From assembly GCF_001278945.1 (NCBI RefSeq), contig NZ_LGRV01000007.1, positions 300,842 through 364,841 on the forward strand: a stretch of 64,000 nucleotides of DNA. Reading direction: 5' to 3'. Position numbers and translations under genes: made by a program. This DNA comes from Lysinibacillus contaminans. Its GTDB lineage: Bacteria; Bacillota; Bacilli; Bacillales_A; Planococcaceae. The notes beneath the pieces are model-generated. The model was not told where the DNA came from, did no database searches, and saw only the letters and a list, made by a program, of their open reading frames with translations. Shown piece by piece: positions 14,343-22,361 of this stretch (position 1 is the first letter of the stretch; each line of letters begins with the position of its first letter).

Positions 14343-15176
14343 ATGTTTAAAGGGTTTTATACAGTAGCAACAGGTATGATTGCTCAGCAAAGAAGAACTG
14401 AATTACTATCAAATAACTTAGCAAATGCTAATACACCAGGCTTTAAAGCAGATCAGTCCTCAATCCGTTCATTCCCAGATATGTTGTTATCAAGTGTTGG
14501 TAAAACGAACGCATCTGCAAGTCAACAAGCCGGTTCGCAATATATGAGTCAAGTCGGTGCGCTAAATACAGGTGTTTATATGCAAGAAACATCACCCAAC
14601 TATGTCCAGGGGCAAATTTATAGCACAAATTTAACAACGGATATGGCATTAATTGATGGCTATTTACCGCAAAATGAAGACGGCGTAACAGGTTCGATTT
14701 TCTTCCGCTTAGAACATCCTGAGGGCGGCGAGGCCTACACACGAAATGGGAACTTTACATTAGATGGCCAAGGTTATTTAGTAAATCCACAAGGGTTATA
14801 TGTGTTATCAGATGCAGGGCAACGTATTCAATTGCAAAATGATGATTTCCAATTAGATGAAAATGGATCTATTTATGTGAATAATCAGCAAGTAGCACGT
14901 GTTGGCGTATCATATGCAGCGAACCCAAACATACTACAAAAACAGGATAACGGCTTACTTCGCATGCAGGATGGTGGGGATTTACCGACTGCTTATGGTA
15001 CAGATGGTGTAAACTTTACACTACGTCAAAACTATTTAGAAGGATCCAATGTAGATTCTTCACGTACGATGACGGATTTAATGACGGCATACCGAGCATT
15101 TGAGGCGAACCAGAAAGTCTTGCAGGCTTATGATCGTAGCATGGAAAAGGCTGTTAACGAAATCGGTAAAGTATAA
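14343..15176 (+). CDS. flhO: Flagellar basal-body rod/hook protein FlhO
   Basis: Distal rod component of the flagellum (FlgF/FlgG family), 277 residues. The N-terminal rod motif is MIAQQRRTELLSNNLANANTPGFKADQ, and the C-terminal helical motif SSRTMTDLMTAYRAFEANQKVLQ is typical of axial proteins. The frame extends to a GTG at 14334, but that GTG lies inside GAGGTG, so the ATG at 14343 is the better start. It forms a pair with flhP, 24 bases downstream, as in the mbl-flhO-flhP order of Bacillus. Confidence 0.92.
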   Translation: MFKGFYTVATGMIAQQRRTELLSNNLANANTPGFKADQSSIRSFPDMLLSSVGKTNASASQQAGSQYMSQVGALNTGVYMQETSPNYVQGQIYSTNLTTDMALIDGYLPQNEDGVTGSIFFRLEHPEGGEAYTRNGNFTLDGQGYLVNPQGLYVLSDAGQRIQLQNDDFQLDENGSIYVNNQQVARVGVSYAANPNILQKQDNGLLRMQDGGDLPTAYGTDGVNFTLRQNYLEGSNVDSSRTMTDLMTAYRAFEANQKVLQAYDRSMEKAVNEIGKV

Positions 15177-15200
15177 TAAGCAATAGGGAGGCGTTTTCGA

Positions 15201-16040
15201 ATGCTACGTACAATGATTACCGCAACAAATACAATGGGACAACTTCAAAGTAAACTCGATATGATTAGTAATAATATAGCTAACAGTAATACGCATGGCT
15301 ATAAAACACAGGAATCGACTTTTAATGAGTTGCTATATCAGCAATTCAGCAATGATAAACTGGACCCAGCTGAGCGTCAAACGCCTGTAGGTATCCGTTA
15401 CGGTGCCGGTGCTAAGCTTGGTCAAATTCAAACGAACCATAAACAAGGATCTTTACAAAAGACAGATCGTGATCTGGATTTCGCTTTCAATAAGCCAAAG
15501 CAGTATTTTAATATTTTAATGCCAACCGGTGAAAATGGTACACAAACGGTGTATACACGTCAGGGTGATTTTTACGTATCACCACTAAATAATGGTACGG
15601 TGATGGTTGTTAATGCGGATGGTTATCCAGTGGCTGATTCAACGGGACAAGCAATTACTCTACCAGAAAATGTAACTGGATTTGCTGTACGTGAAGGTGG
15701 TACATTAGAAGCAACATATGCAAACGGAGATGTTATTCGGACAGACTTAGCAGTAACAGAATTCCAAAAGCCGCAGCTGATGGAGCATATTTCCGGTACA
15801 TATGTGGGCTTACCGAATAATTTAGCAGAGCTTGGATATACACAAGCAGAAGTGTTAACGGAGTTACAGGGAGCAAATCGTCAGCAAATTGGCATGCAAA
15901 GTGGTATGCTTGAAATGTCTAACGTGGACGTATCGAAAGAAATGACAGACTTAATTCAAACACAGCGTTCTTATCAGTTTAATGCTAGATCTGTAACACT
16001 AGCAGACCAAATGTTAGGGCTTATAAATGGTATCCGATAG
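15201..16040 (+). CDS. flhP: Flagellar basal-body rod/hook protein FlhP
   Basis: Second FlgF/FlgG-type axial protein, 279 residues, a paralogue of FlhO that forms the distal rod between proximal rod and hook. It shows MISNNIANSNTHGYKTQES near the N-terminus and the C-terminal motif MSNVDVSKEMTDLIQTQRSY. The site AATAGGGAGG precedes the ATG. Probably cotranscribed with flhO and possibly with the membrane protein at 16089. Confidence 0.92.
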   Translation: MLRTMITATNTMGQLQSKLDMISNNIANSNTHGYKTQESTFNELLYQQFSNDKLDPAERQTPVGIRYGAGAKLGQIQTNHKQGSLQKTDRDLDFAFNKPKQYFNILMPTGENGTQTVYTRQGDFYVSPLNNGTVMVVNADGYPVADSTGQAITLPENVTGFAVREGGTLEATYANGDVIRTDLAVTEFQKPQLMEHISGTYVGLPNNLAELGYTQAEVLTELQGANRQQIGMQSGMLEMSNVDVSKEMTDLIQTQRSYQFNARSVTLADQMLGLINGIR

Positions 16041-16088
16041 AGCTGTGCTCATTTTTTCACGTTTATTAAGTATGAAGGAGTACAATTT

Positions 16089-16379
16089 ATGACAAACGTT
16101 TCACGTCGCCGTTCAACGCCGACATCTACATCTACAACTGATATGCCACTAGAAGAAAAGAAGGACCGTTCGAATCAAGAGCAACAAGAAGTTCGATGGG
16201 TACAAATACGATTAATACCGATTTGGTTACGTGTTGTACTTGTGCTACTTTTAGTCGTGGGTACTGCTGTAGTAGGTGCGATGGTTGGTTATAGCGTGAT
16301 TGGCGAAGGAAAAGCAATGGATGTCTTAAAACCAGGAACATGGCAACATATTTTTGACATAATGAATGGTAAAGAATAA
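16089..16379 (+). CDS. Small membrane protein, EpuA / RNA polymerase beta-associated family
   Basis: A 96-residue protein with a polar N-terminus rich in Ser/Thr and charged residues, a WVQIRLIPIWLRVVL motif and one membrane helix (about residues 48-72), then a short tail ending in a helix. This arrangement and its place between flhP and fabZ match the EpuA-type family annotated as DNA-directed RNA polymerase subunit beta in Bacillales. The biochemical role of the family is poorly defined. GAAGGAG precedes the ATG. Confidence 0.7.
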   Translation: MTNVSRRRSTPTSTSTTDMPLEEKKDRSNQEQQEVRWVQIRLIPIWLRVVLVLLLVVGTAVVGAMVGYSVIGEGKAMDVLKPGTWQHIFDIMNGKE

Positions 16380-16439
16380 TTATATTCTTTACCATACTTT
16401 TCGTTTCACATAAATACATACTTTTTAGGGGGAAAAAGA

Positions 16440-16883
16440 ATGTTAACAGTAGAACAAATCCAAGCAATTTTACCACATCGCAATCCATTTTTATTTGTAG
16501 ATCGTATTGTGGAATTAGAGGAAGGTAAACGTGCAGTTGGCTTAAAAAATGTATCGATAAACGAAGATTTTTTTAATGGACATTTTCCAGGCTATCCTGT
16601 GATGCCGGGTGTATTAATCGTGGAAGCGTTGGCTCAAGTTGGTGGTGTTGCATTACTAAATGCCGAACAGTTTAAAGGACGTTTAGCCTTTTTAACAGGT
16701 ATCGATAATTGCCGCATTAAGCGTCAAGTTGTACCTGGAGATCAGCTCCGATTGGAAGTAGAATTTATCAAATTACGAGGTTCTATGGGAAAAGGTCACG
16801 GTATTGCGACAGTAGACGGCGAACTTGTATGTGAAGTAGATATTTTATTTGCAATTGGACCAGAGCAACCAAAACTAGGCTAA
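16440..16883 (+). CDS. fabZ: 3-hydroxyacyl-ACP dehydratase FabZ
   Basis: Type II fatty-acid synthesis enzyme that dehydrates 3-hydroxyacyl-ACP to trans-2-enoyl-ACP in the cytosol. The 147-residue hot-dog-fold protein carries the catalytic histidine in [21 protein letters not shown]'s first half (His48) and the partner glutamate at Glu62. TTAGGGGG precedes the ATG. Position after flhP matches ywpB/fabZ in B. subtilis. Standard length. Confidence 0.96.
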   Translation: MLTVEQIQAILPHRNPFLFVDRIVELEEGKRAVGLKNVSINEDFFNGHFPGYPVMPGVLIVEALAQVGGVALLNAEQFKGRLAFLTGIDNCRIKRQVVPGDQLRLEVEFIKLRGSMGKGHGIATVDGELVCEVDILFAIGPEQPKLG

Positions 16884-16987
16884 TTTGCTTTTATAGGGTA
16901 AAGGTTATAGAATAAAAAGGTTGAATAATTTAGATATTTAAAATTACATGTAATAAGAGGCTTTAAAATGTAGGAGGATTATAATAG

Positions 16988-17371
16988 ATGTATAAGCAAT
17001 TGTCTTCTGGAGTTAAAATTAGTATTACACGTTCGATTTCTACATCTTTTGAATCATATTTAGCAAGTATTGATTGGAATGGTGACCACTTCTCAATGGA
17101 GGATTTTATAGCAAGTTGGCAAACGTATTTTCGCGAAAATGCAGCTTGGGTGGATAAAATTCCAGCAGATATTTTGATGAATTCAGAATTTCATGAAGAA
17201 ATGGCGAAAAAAATTGACGAGGTAATCGCGAAAATTTTAAATGAAGAACCAACAGCGAAACAAATCGAAAAAATTGAAACACTACAAAAAGAACTAGGTA
17301 CAAACTATAGCTACGATTGTAAAGCAGAGGCAGCTTATATCGAACAGCTTTTAAAAGAAAAACAAAAATAG
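16988..17371 (+). CDS. Hypothetical protein, unrecognised small acidic protein
   Basis: A 127-residue soluble protein that I do not recognise. It has an N-terminal Ser/Thr-rich part (ISITRSISTSFESYLASIDW) and a mostly helical, charged C-terminal half with AKKIDEVIAKILNEEPTAKQIEKIE and a final LKEKQK. There is no signal peptide or membrane segment. TAGGAGG lies nine bases before the ATG, and codon use is like its neighbours, so it is probably a real gene. It sits alone between fabZ and a lipoprotein gene; no function is suggested by context. Confidence 0.7.
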   Translation: MYKQLSSGVKISITRSISTSFESYLASIDWNGDHFSMEDFIASWQTYFRENAAWVDKIPADILMNSEFHEEMAKKIDEVIAKILNEEPTAKQIEKIETLQKELGTNYSYDCKAEAAYIEQLLKEKQK

Positions 17372-17487
17372 TTTTAAAGAAAATCGGATAGTTCCCTCTT
17401 TTCTCGGGCAATCTATGTAGGATCACAAATACACATCAATACGTGTAGGGCGTGACATAGAACCTAAAGGAGAAAGGAGGTTTTTTT

Positions 17488-17856
17488 ATGTGGAAAATTC
17501 CAGTGTTCACAATGATGCTTGCTACCATGTTCTTGGGCGGCTGCAACTGGGGTAATGATAATGCAAATGAGGAAACCCCAATGGAGGACGTAAAAAATGA
17601 CATTGAAAATGGTGTCAATGATGTGGAAGATGCTGTAACACCAAATGACAATAACGGTACTGTTAATGATAATAATAATGGCACTGTTAATGATAACAAT
17701 GATGGTACTATTAATAATAATGAAGTAGTTCCGGAAGTAACAAATCCGAACTCTAATGTTGATGTCAACGGCACAAATGGAAATATGAATGGTACAAATG
17801 GTGCGGTTAGAGAAGACAACGTAGAAGTTCGTGATGGCGAAAATATAAATCGTTAG
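17488..17856 (+). CDS. Asn/Asp-rich lipoprotein
   Basis: A 122-residue predicted lipoprotein. The signal peptide (residues 1-18) ends in the lipobox LGGC with lipidated Cys19. The mature part is almost wholly low complexity, rich in Asn, Asp, Gly and Thr, with repeated NDNNGTVN-like units (about residues 53-80) and later NGTNGNMNGTNG. It is therefore probably disordered and surface-exposed. AGAAAGGAGG lies eight bases before the ATG. I cannot assign a function. Confidence 0.8.
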   Translation: MWKIPVFTMMLATMFLGGCNWGNDNANEETPMEDVKNDIENGVNDVEDAVTPNDNNGTVNDNNNGTVNDNNDGTINNNEVVPEVTNPNSNVDVNGTNGNMNGTNGAVREDNVEVRDGENINR

Positions 17857-17865
17857 AGATTGAAG

Positions 17866-17899
17866 AGAGTGATTCCGTAATTTGGAGTCGCTCTTTTTT
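17866..17899 (+). terminator. Terminator of the lipoprotein gene
   Basis: An 11-bp stem AGAGTGATTCC / GGAGTCGCTCT with two G-U pairs and a 7-nt loop, followed by T5. Confidence 0.8.
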
Positions 17900-17947
17900 G
17901 TTATTGGGGATTGCCCCTAAAATGTACTTGGAGTGAAAGTAATTCAC

Positions 17948-17983
17948 AAAAAAATAACGACACGTAATTATAGCGTGTCGTTA
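17948..17983 (-). terminator. Terminator of ywpF (minus strand)
   Basis: A perfect 10-bp stem TAACGACACG / CGTGTCGTTA; read on the minus strand it is followed by a run of seven T. It lies just past the ywpF stop codon. Confidence 0.85.
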
Positions 17984-17993
17984 CAAGCATAAA

Positions 17994-18419
17994 TCAATCA
18001 TTTTTAAGTTTAGGGCGAATTTTCATATCGCGCGCGAAGCGATTAAGCAAATCCTCTACTGAGACACCTTCAGAGAGTAGCTCGGCCAATAATTGTTCAG
18101 CATATTTTGAACGTTTGGCCTTTAATGTACCTTTCAAAAGTACTGACAAATGATCACCAATTTCTTGAACAGCATAGACTGCAACATGAAAGGGAGCGGG
18201 TTCATTTTCAGGGAATGAAATAACAGCGCGTACATCAAAAACAGCATTTTTATCAAGTAAATCACTAAAAGTAGAATGGTATTTTTGTTCGATAAACAGC
18301 TCGAGAATCCAAGATTGATGGCTGTTTTCCTGGTTAATCACAATGCCATCAACAAGTGGAACGTTTTGCATACCATCCTCAGTAACAAGGTCAAAGGAAA
18401 GCATTTTAAATGTTTTCAT
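17994..18419 (-). CDS. ywpF: YwpF-like protein
   Basis: A 141-residue soluble protein beginning MKTFKMLSFDLVTEDG, matching the YwpF family of Bacillales, for which no function is established. The frame continues eight codons upstream, but on the minus strand CAGGAGGACTCTTA lies just before the ATG at 18419, making this the likely start. It is transcribed against its neighbours, with its own terminator. In B. subtilis ywpF also lies between fabZ and ssbB, supporting the call. Confidence 0.85.
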   Translation of the reverse strand: MKTFKMLSFDLVTEDGMQNVPLVDGIVINQENSHQSWILELFIEQKYHSTFSDLLDKNAVFDVRAVISFPENEPAPFHVAVYAVQEIGDHLSVLLKGTLKAKRSKYAEQLLAELLSEGVSVEDLLNRFARDMKIRPKLKND

Positions 18420-18498
18420 TAAGAGTCCTCCTGAGTTGCTCATTCATTTAAGTATAACATATAAAAAAATAGGCTCTACACCAAAATCTGTACTTGGC

Positions 18499-18626
18499 AG
18501 CACATTCCACTTCAGGCGGACGCTTTCCGCGGGCGTGGCTTGAGCCTCCTCCTTCGCTGCGCTTCGTGCGGGGTCTCAAGATTCACGCTTATCCCGCAGG
18601 AGTCGCCGCCTTCCGTTCCATGTGCT
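18499..18626. repeat. GC-rich palindromic intergenic repeat
   Basis: A 128-base GC-rich island in AT-rich surroundings. The ends pair (AGCACAT with ATGTGCT), then GGCGG (about 18515) with CCGCC (about 18610), and inside CTTGAG pairs with CTCAAG (18539-18580), with GCTGCGCTTCG-type stems. The text resembles a repeat family I know from many Bacillaceae intergenic regions (GGCGGACGCTTTCCGCGGGC ... CCCGCAGGAG). Copy number in this genome cannot be seen here. The remainder of the interval 18420-18892 shows no gene. Confidence 0.75.
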
Positions 18627-18830
18627 TATACTTATAGTAAGTTTTCTTTTAAGTTAAGCACATGTTTGGGTAATTACCCAAAAATACGAAATTTAATATT
18701 TCGCAAAAGTGCTTTGCATCCTACAGTTGAATGAAGTTTGATTAACTTATTGTCGTAATTTTAAAAAATAAAATGCATCAAATTGATATTTTACTTGAGG
18801 AAAAAGTAGGGAATTTTTAAAAATCGACTT

Positions 18831-18860
18831 TTGCCATATCTTAAGGTTATCTTGTACGAT
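18831..18860 (+). promoter_or_regulatory. Possible promoter of the ssb gene
   Basis: TTGCCA (18831-18836) and TACGAT (18855-18860) with an 18-base spacer, about 30 bases upstream of the start region. Confidence 0.35.
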
Positions 18861-18892
18861 GAGATTAATCAGAAGCAAGGGAGGTGAATAGT

Positions 18893-19318
18893 ATAAATCA
18901 AGTTGGACTAGTTGGGAGATTAACGAAAGATCCTGTGTTACGGGAACTTTCCGGCAAACGTGTACAATCACATTTTTCGTTAGCCATTAACCGCAATTTT
19001 AAAAACAGCCGAGGCGAAATTGAAGCTGATTTTATTCTTTGTACAGTATGGGGAAGACTGGCAGAGCATATCGTAAAATATTGTGGAAAAGGGTCGTTAA
19101 TTGGTGTAAATGGAAGGATCCAATCTCGATCATTTGTCAACGAAGAAAGTGCAAAAGTATACATTACCGAAGTCGTTGTAGAAGATGTCCGATTTTACAA
19201 GTTAAAGCCACGTGATAGTGACAATGCAGTATTGCCGCCACAATCAGTGCGAAATGATCACGATTACTTAAAGGACTTTGTACTGCCACAGGAGGAAGTT
19301 AATTTACCAGTAGTATAG
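18893..19318 (+). CDS. ssbB: Single-stranded DNA-binding protein, SsbB type
   Basis: OB-fold protein that coats single-stranded DNA; SsbB is the competence-associated paralogue in Bacillus. Residues (M)NQVGLVGRLTKDPVLRE, SHFSLAINRNFKNSRGEIEADF and KGSLIGVNGRIQSRSF are family hallmarks; the acidic C-terminal tip typical of SsbA is absent. The strong GGGAGGTG (18879-18886) is correctly spaced for an ATA codon at 18893, exactly where relatives start with ATG. The only canonical alternative, GTG 18884, lies inside that ribosome site. The location between ywpF and ywqA resembles B. subtilis ssbB (ywpH). Confidence 0.85.
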   Translation: MNQVGLVGRLTKDPVLRELSGKRVQSHFSLAINRNFKNSRGEIEADFILCTVWGRLAEHIVKYCGKGSLIGVNGRIQSRSFVNEESAKVYITEVVVEDVRFYKLKPRDSDNAVLPPQSVRNDHDYLKDFVLPQEEVNLPVV

Positions 19319-19542
19319 CTGTCTATGCTATACATACGGAGCAAGTATTACAATTTTCTGATCCGCCACTCTCCTATTGTAGATGATGAAACTTGAACCG
19401 TAATGACACTAAATGAAGGGAATGATGCTTCAAAAATAACATCATCATTGCTGAAGACCGCACAGCGATGAGCATTTCTCACAACTAAATATTAAAATGA
19501 AGTAAGTAGGAAGAAGAAGCATTGTTCCAAAAAATTGCCAAC

Positions 19543-19576
19543 TAAAAGAGCGCCAAGATTGTTCATATCTTGGCGC
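19543..19576 (-). terminator. Terminator of ywqA (minus strand)
   Basis: A perfect 10-bp stem GCGCCAAGAT / ATCTTGGCGC with a 7-nt loop; on the minus strand it is followed by TCTTTT. The 265 bases between ssbB and this gene contain nothing else recognisable. Confidence 0.8.
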
Positions 19577-19583
19577 ATATCCT

Positions 19584-22361
19584 TTAAGTTGTTACATTGT
19601 AATCGAGAGTCATTAAATCGCGAAGCTCATGATCATTGAGTTCGGTTAACCACTGGCTTGATTGAATCAATTCTTCTGACAATAAAGATTTCTGCGCCAG
19701 CATTTTATCGATTTTTTCTTCAATTGTGCCAATTGTTACGAATTTATGCACTTGTACAAATTGGGTTTGCCCGATTCGATAGGCTCTATCTGTCGCTTGA
19801 TTTTCGACAGCAGGATTCCACCAACGATCGGCGTGTAATACATGGTTTGCAGCAGTTAAGTTAAGACCAGTACCACCAGCTTTTAACGACAAGATGAAAA
19901 TTGGAAACTCACCCGCCTGAAAAGCCTCCACCAATCGGTCACGCTGTGCTTTTGGCATCGCACCGGTTAAAAACGGCGCATCCACATTGTACAATTCACT
20001 AAAGCAATGTTGTAGCAGTTGCCCCATCCCGATATATTGGGTGAAAATCAGACACTGTTCGCCATTGTCCACAATTTCAGCTGCCATCTGTACAATACGC
20101 TCTAATTTTACAGAGCGTGTGAGCATAGAAGCAGCATCCTCAAACGGCTCCTTTAAATATAAGGCCGGGTGATTACATAATTGTTTAAGCTTACTTAGCA
20201 TTTTTAGCACACGACCTTTTTTCTGAAAGCCTGTTAATGTCTCTAATTGGTCGAGTGTTTCTAAAATATAACCTTCATATAATGATGCTTGCTCTGCTGT
20301 TAATGGACAGTACGCATTAGATTCCTGTTTATCTGGTAAATTAAGCTGTAAATGCGGATCTCGCTTCGTTCGGCGTAGTAAAAATGGCTGAATCTTAGCA
20401 CGTAATTTTTGCTTATGGTTTTCAGATTCATCGCGTTCGATTGGCAAAATAAATTCTTCGTTAAAGCGTCCGAAGCTGCCTAAATAGCCTTTATGAATAA
20501 AATCAAAAATGGCCCATAACTCAGATAAACGATTTTCAACAGGTGTACCTGTTAAAGCAATATGATGTGTACCTTGTAATTTGCGAATCGCACGAGATTG
20601 TAATGTTTGCATATTTTTTATGTTTTGAGCTTCATCGAGTACAACTGCCGTCCAGTCAATCTCCTGCAAAAACTCAGTATCTTGTGACACGGTTCCATAT
20701 GTTGAGAGTATGACCTGTGGCATCTTTCGCTCGATAACCTGTGTGAAATCCGCACCCTTTGCTCGATTTGCTTGATAATGTGTATAAACCGATAAAGATG
20801 GTGCAAAACGAGCTAATTCCTTCTGCCAGTTGCCAAGTACAGATGTTGGGCAAATAATGATTGTTGGCTGTGTTGCATCAGATGTCTCATATACATGAAG
20901 TAAATACGAAATAAGCTGCACTGTTTTGCCAAGTCCCATATCATCGGCTAAGCAGGCACCAAAGCTTTGTTCACGCATAAAGACAAGCCACTCAAATCCC
21001 TCCTGCTGGTAAGGTCGCAGTTCCGCTTGTAGAGAAGCGGGCGTTGGAACAGTTGGTAAGCCTTTTTTCTCTTGTAATTGATCCAGATAAGATTTTAGTG
21101 ATTTTTGTAATTCAAAGGCAAATAGAGGATCATCGCGCATTGCATCATCCGCATCTTCCTCTTCAAGTGGAAGCGATAAATCCTCTGGTAGTTCACGGAA
21201 TAATAATTCGCGCACCGTCCAGCTCTCATCCTCAGCTTCTTGCATGAGCGCACGCATTTCCTGCATCCAATTGGCATCGACACGGAACCACTCCGTACCA
21301 ATACGGATAAATTCACGCTTTTCATCGACCAGCTTTTTAAATTGCTCGGCTGAAATGGTTTCGCCATTCATTGAAAATTGCCATTTAAAAGTCAAAATAT
21401 CATCGAGTCCAGCCACTTTTTTGGTCGAAACATTGCCAGTACTTACACGCACATGCATCTTGGACTGCTTCAAATCTTTTAACCAAGCAGGTAGTACAAC
21501 ATCATAGCCAAGTGCTTGAAGTCTGGCTAAATCTTCACGCAAAAATGCGCGTACTTCTAAATCTTCAAGCGTCAGGTAAATAAACTGATCACTACGGACA
21601 TCCTCTATGGACAGTAATTCTACAATTTGAGCCTGTTGCATTTCGATGTCTGGAGCGGCATCCTGCCATTTCGCAGGTAATACCTCTTGTATCGGTAACA
21701 TACGTTTCCGTACAGCAGGAGTCCAATAGGTTTTGGTCGTCGCAGAGCTGAGTACCGTTTCAAGAAGCCAAACGTCAGAATCCGGCTCGGGCTCACTTAA
21801 GCGAAGTGATACGTTAACGTTCCCAGACTGTCTATCTTGCTCTAGCGGCCAACCACCGCGCTTGAAAAATGGCAGTAGCTTCGGTATATCTGATATGAAA
21901 AGTCCTGCAGACATGAACTTTTGTGACACGGCCGTTTCAAGTAAGTCATTATCAATGTTTTCAATATCAAATGATAGTGATGAAAAATCATCAGCAATAA
22001 CAGCGTGATCCCAAAGCGATGGCTCTTGCCAATGCTGTTGCAATGTCGCAACACGCTCTAATAACGCGTTACTGTTCTCATCCATACCAGCCCATTCGAT
22101 AAATGGATGTTGATAGCGAATCGAAAAGATATCGAGTAATTCAGCAGTAGATACTTCTACAGATAAGTCCGTACGATTAGCGAGCAAGCCGTAAATATTC
22201 GCTTCGTATTTGAAAAAAAGCGAAGAAATGAGTGAACCAGCCTCAAGCGGTACGCCACCAGCTGTAAAGCCCTGCACCGCAAAATAGCCATCACGTACTG
22301 CCTCGATATGGAGTTTGATTTTTTTCATAAACGAGGATGGGGCATTACTTAAAGTTGTCAT
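19584..22361 (-). CDS. ywqA: SNF2-family ATP-dependent helicase YwqA
   Basis: A 925-residue superfamily 2 ATPase of the SNF2 class. The N-terminal half (about 1-430) is the bacterial SNF2-associated domain. The motor follows: Q-region LRPYQQEGFEWL, Walker A LADDMGLGKT (471-480), Walker B variant LDEAQN (575-580), SALT-like ALTGTPVENR, and motif VI ATDRAYRIGQ. SNF2 enzymes translocate on duplex DNA; the specific role of YwqA is not known. It overlaps the upstream SWIM-domain gene by four bases, so they form an operon, as with ywqA/ywqB in B. subtilis. Confidence 0.93.
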   Translation of the reverse strand: MTTLSNAPSSFMKKIKLHIEAVRDGYFAVQGFTAGGVPLEAGSLISSLFFKYEANIYGLLANRTDLSVEVSTAELLDIFSIRYQHPFIEWAGMDENSNALLERVATLQQHWQEPSLWDHAVIADDFSSLSFDIENIDNDLLETAVSQKFMSAGLFISDIPKLLPFFKRGGWPLEQDRQSGNVNVSLRLSEPEPDSDVWLLETVLSSATTKTYWTPAVRKRMLPIQEVLPAKWQDAAPDIEMQQAQIVELLSIEDVRSDQFIYLTLEDLEVRAFLREDLARLQALGYDVVLPAWLKDLKQSKMHVRVSTGNVSTKKVAGLDDILTFKWQFSMNGETISAEQFKKLVDEKREFIRIGTEWFRVDANWMQEMRALMQEAEDESWTVRELLFRELPEDLSLPLEEEDADDAMRDDPLFAFELQKSLKSYLDQLQEKKGLPTVPTPASLQAELRPYQQEGFEWLVFMREQSFGACLADDMGLGKTVQLISYLLHVYETSDATQPTIIICPTSVLGNWQKELARFAPSLSVYTHYQANRAKGADFTQVIERKMPQVILSTYGTVSQDTEFLQEIDWTAVVLDEAQNIKNMQTLQSRAIRKLQGTHHIALTGTPVENRLSELWAIFDFIHKGYLGSFGRFNEEFILPIERDESENHKQKLRAKIQPFLLRRTKRDPHLQLNLPDKQESNAYCPLTAEQASLYEGYILETLDQLETLTGFQKKGRVLKMLSKLKQLCNHPALYLKEPFEDAASMLTRSVKLERIVQMAAEIVDNGEQCLIFTQYIGMGQLLQHCFSELYNVDAPFLTGAMPKAQRDRLVEAFQAGEFPIFILSLKAGGTGLNLTAANHVLHADRWWNPAVENQATDRAYRIGQTQFVQVHKFVTIGTIEEKIDKMLAQKSLLSEELIQSSQWLTELNDHELRDLMTLDYNVTT

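Noticed and set aside
21733-22008. Plus-strand frames inside ywqA
   Set aside because: They are shadows of the long minus-strand helicase gene, lacking ribosome sites and sensible protein sequence.
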